This document shows, piece by piece, positions 4,661 to 5,829 of a stretch of DNA of 5,829 nt. The notes beneath the pieces are model-generated. The model was not told the origin of the DNA. It saw only the letters and a program-made list of their open reading frames with translations, and searched no databases. Positions within the stretch are counted from its first letter, which is position 1; every line of letters starts with the position of its first letter. Location: contig QHUE01000048.1 in the NCBI GenBank assembly GCA_003221825.1, forward strand, positions 1 through 5,829, read 5' to 3'. This DNA comes from Gemmatimonadota bacterium. Its GTDB lineage: Bacteria; Gemmatimonadota; Gemmatimonadetes; Gemmatimonadales; GWC2-71-9. Position numbers and translations under genes: made by a program.

Positions 4661-5829
4661 TCAACGCGACGCGGGAAGTCCTGCACCGAGGCGGCACGCC
4701 GTCACCGCCTGCGGCTCCTCGGCGCGCAGGCATTGCTGCTCGCGCTCCGGCCCGCCGGCGAGCAACGTCGCGATCTCTTCACCGAGGGCCTGGTAGCAGG
4801 TCGGCCCGCCGGCTTCGGGTCCCACGATGCGGCAGAACGCGAACGCCGCATCGGTCGTCGCGGTCCAGTCCACGAGCGCTTTCGCGGCCCCGAAGTAGCA
4901 GGAGGGGCGATACGGATCGCGCGCCTTGTCGCACAGGTCCGCGGTCTTCTGCGGATCCCGCGCGGTGTACGACGTGATGTCGCGGCCGAGACTCTGGAAA
5001 CAAACCGGGCGCACGCTGGGGGGCGCGCCCTCGCACGACTTCGCAGCATTCCCGATGTCGCCGTGATTCAGGTTCAGCATGACGGAGGTCTGCATTTGAT
5101 AGCAGGCATGCAGGTACCGCTCCGCCATGATGGAGCACGGATACAGCGGATCCGCGGGATCGAGGGCCTTGAACGTAGTTCCGCTCATGTGGTGATGGCT
5201 GTGCGCAGCCAGCATCGTCCCGGGATGATGCGGGGCGGTCGCGTTGATCACGCTCTCCATGAACGCGCCGCCGTAACACGATTCGCGATCCCAGCCGTCG
5301 GCGAGCAGGTCGCAATCGGTCAGGGCGCGCGGCAGATCATGGCCGTATAGCATCGTCAGACCGTGCCCCATCCCATGCACGCACTGGAACAGCACCCACC
5401 GGCTCGCGGTCGGGCTCTTGAACGGTTGGCACAAGGCTTCCACTTCGGGCTGCGTCACCTGGTCGCGCGACTCGAAGTACGCCTGGATCACGCCGTGCCG
5501 GCAGCCGGACGAAAAGCCGTCGCCACAGGCCGTGAACGTCGCGGGAATATCGGTCGAGATGCCGTACGCCTCGATGCCGAGGCCGTGCGCGAACTCATGC
5601 GCGTGCTCCGCGACATCCGGGTCGGCCGCGGCGAGCGCGTCGAGGGTCGCAACCGCGTCGGCGACGCCGCGGCTCCGCAGACGCTCCGACAAGAGCTGCG
5701 CGTAGCAGGTGCTGCGCGCCTCGCCGACGTAGCGGCGGCACGCCTCGCCCGTGCCGTTCACGCCTGCGGAGGCGAACCGGTTCGCGGCGAACCCGGCCCC
5801 GGCCAGGACGGCGACGGCGATCAGGAGCT
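4661..5829 (-). CDS. Membrane-anchored or secreted Cys/His-rich protein of unknown function, 5' end off the right edge
   Basis: The frame is open to the window edge, so the true start lies outside. A GTG at 5761 is the first visible start, but the codons before it (LLIAVAVLAGAGFAANRF, 5827-5762) encode a hydrophobic segment, so the protein has a signal peptide or N-terminal anchor. Counting from 5761, 366 residues follow with 18 cysteines, at 8, 19, 79, 87, 111, 127, 150, 162, 209, 220, 243, 254, 277, 288, 310, 322, 344 and 356. Most form C-x(10-11)-C-[Y/F] pairs. Three His-Gly motifs occur (HEFAHGLG 55-62, CRHGVIQAYF 87-96, CVHGMGHGLTM 127-137), and a His cluster, HSHHHM, lies at 187-192. 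An export signal plus an even number of cysteines suggests a disulfide-rich periplasmic protein, perhaps metal-binding (inference). I recall similar C...HGxGHG proteins in uncharacterised bacterial sets but no named family. It ends 34 nt before the deoC ATG. Confidence 0.82.
   Translation of the reverse strand, partial: LLIAVAVLAGAGFAANRFASAGVNGTGEACRRYVGEARSTCYAQLLSERLRSRGVADAVATLDALAAADPDVAEHAHEFAHGLGIEAYGISTDIPATFTACGDGFSSGCRHGVIQAYFESRDQVTQPEVEALCQPFKSPTASRWVLFQCVHGMGHGLTMLYGHDLPRALTDCDLLADGWDRESCYGGAFMESVINATAPHHPGTMLAAHSHHHMSGTTFKALDPADPLYPCSIMAERYLHACYQMQTSVMLNLNHGDIGNAAKSCEGAPPSVRPVCFQSLGRDITSYTARDPQKTADLCDKARDPYRPSCYFGAAKALVDWTATTDAAFAFCRIVGPEAGGPTCYQALGEEIATLLAGGPEREQQCLRAEEPQAVTACRLGAGLPASR
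4664..5137 (-). repeat. Five tandem 34-residue cysteine-pair protein repeats
   Basis: In the Cys/His-rich protein (residues counted from GTG 5761) the second cysteine of each pair falls at 220, 254, 288, 322 and 356, exactly 34 residues apart. The first cysteines fall at 209, 243, 277, 310 and 344. Each unit reads C, about ten residues often with R or P before the second cysteine, then C-[YF]-x-x-[LA]-G and a probable second helix. A 34-residue, two-helix period recalls TPR or Sel1-type solenoids, here possibly stapled by a disulfide in each unit. The last unit is cut short by the stop codon. Similar pairs at 8/19 and 150/162 suggest that the whole protein is built from this module. Confidence 0.7.
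5762..5827 (-). other. Hydrophobic N-terminal segment (signal peptide or membrane anchor)
   Basis: Twenty-two codons in frame with the Cys/His-rich protein read LLIAVAVLAGAGFAANRF then ASAG. About fourteen of them are uninterrupted small or hydrophobic residues, long enough for a signal-peptide core or most of a membrane helix. The positively charged start is outside the window, so cleavage and anchoring cannot be told apart. This segment shows that the GTG at 5761 is not the real start. Confidence 0.7.

Noticed and set aside
4627..4686. Upstream GTG start for deoC adding 20 residues
   Set aside because: The added residues (beginning MQDFPRRVDFCSGG) do not look like a DeoC N-terminus, would overlap the preceding gene by 26 nt, and have no ribosome-binding sequence. 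It cannot be fully excluded.
3376..4977. Plus-strand open frame of 533 codons across deoC
   Set aside because: It is antisense to deoC and runs across three unrelated genes; composition is typical of a shadow frame and no family motif is visible.
4661..5761. c-type cytochrome interpretation of the Cys/His-rich protein
   Set aside because: No CxxCH heme-attachment motif is present despite the many cysteines and histidines.
1..5829. CRISPR arrays, tRNA or rRNA genes, transposase genes, intrinsic terminators
   Set aside because: None was seen: genes are packed with gaps of 34 nt or less, no long direct repeats with spacers occur, and no stem followed by a T-run is present on the coding strand.

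Overview
This is a GC-rich (visibly well above 60%) bacterial window in which every credible gene lies on the minus strand, so transcription runs from right to left. The order in transcription is: a cysteine/histidine-rich extracytoplasmic protein (start off the right edge), deoC (deoxyribose-phosphate aldolase), a two-domain ALDH16-type aldehyde dehydrogenase, a YbgC/FadM-like hotdog acyl-CoA thioesterase, and a secreted HEAT-repeat protein (end off the left edge). Gaps are 34 nt or less and two genes overlap, so this looks like one operon whose promoter and terminator are both outside the window. Shine-Dalgarno sequences are weak or absent, and GTG starts are common. The gene set and base composition suggest a soil or environmental phylum such as Gemmatimonadota or Acidobacteriota. 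That placement is an inference from general resemblance, not a database result.

The metabolic core is clear. DeoC cleaves 2-deoxyribose-5-phosphate into glyceraldehyde-3-phosphate and acetaldehyde, and the dehydrogenase one nucleotide downstream could oxidise the acetaldehyde. The thioesterase may hydrolyse a small acyl-CoA, but its substrate cannot be read from sequence. The two flanking proteins appear to be exported and have no evident link to this chemistry.

The unusual part is the dehydrogenase gene, which seems to have been remodelled twice in its non-catalytic half. First, the linker between the two ALDH domains carries an imperfect inverted pair of degenerate 7-bp tandem repeats (about 2042-2159), translated in frame. 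Second, near 1470-1480 a segment expected for the family is missing and the frame has changed. The typical ALDH16 C-terminal tail (ending NIWIPYGE and a TAA) is still present, but in another frame at 1396-1473. Because that stop is bypassed, the dehydrogenase reads straight into the thioesterase and gives a single 885-codon reading frame. This may be a true gene fusion, a decaying pseudodomain, or an assembly error.

The right-hand protein has 18 cysteines after its membrane segment. Its last five cysteine pairs recur at exactly 34-residue intervals, and it carries several His-Gly motifs and an HExxH sequence. I do not recognise a named family for it, and it is the best candidate here for undescribed biology.
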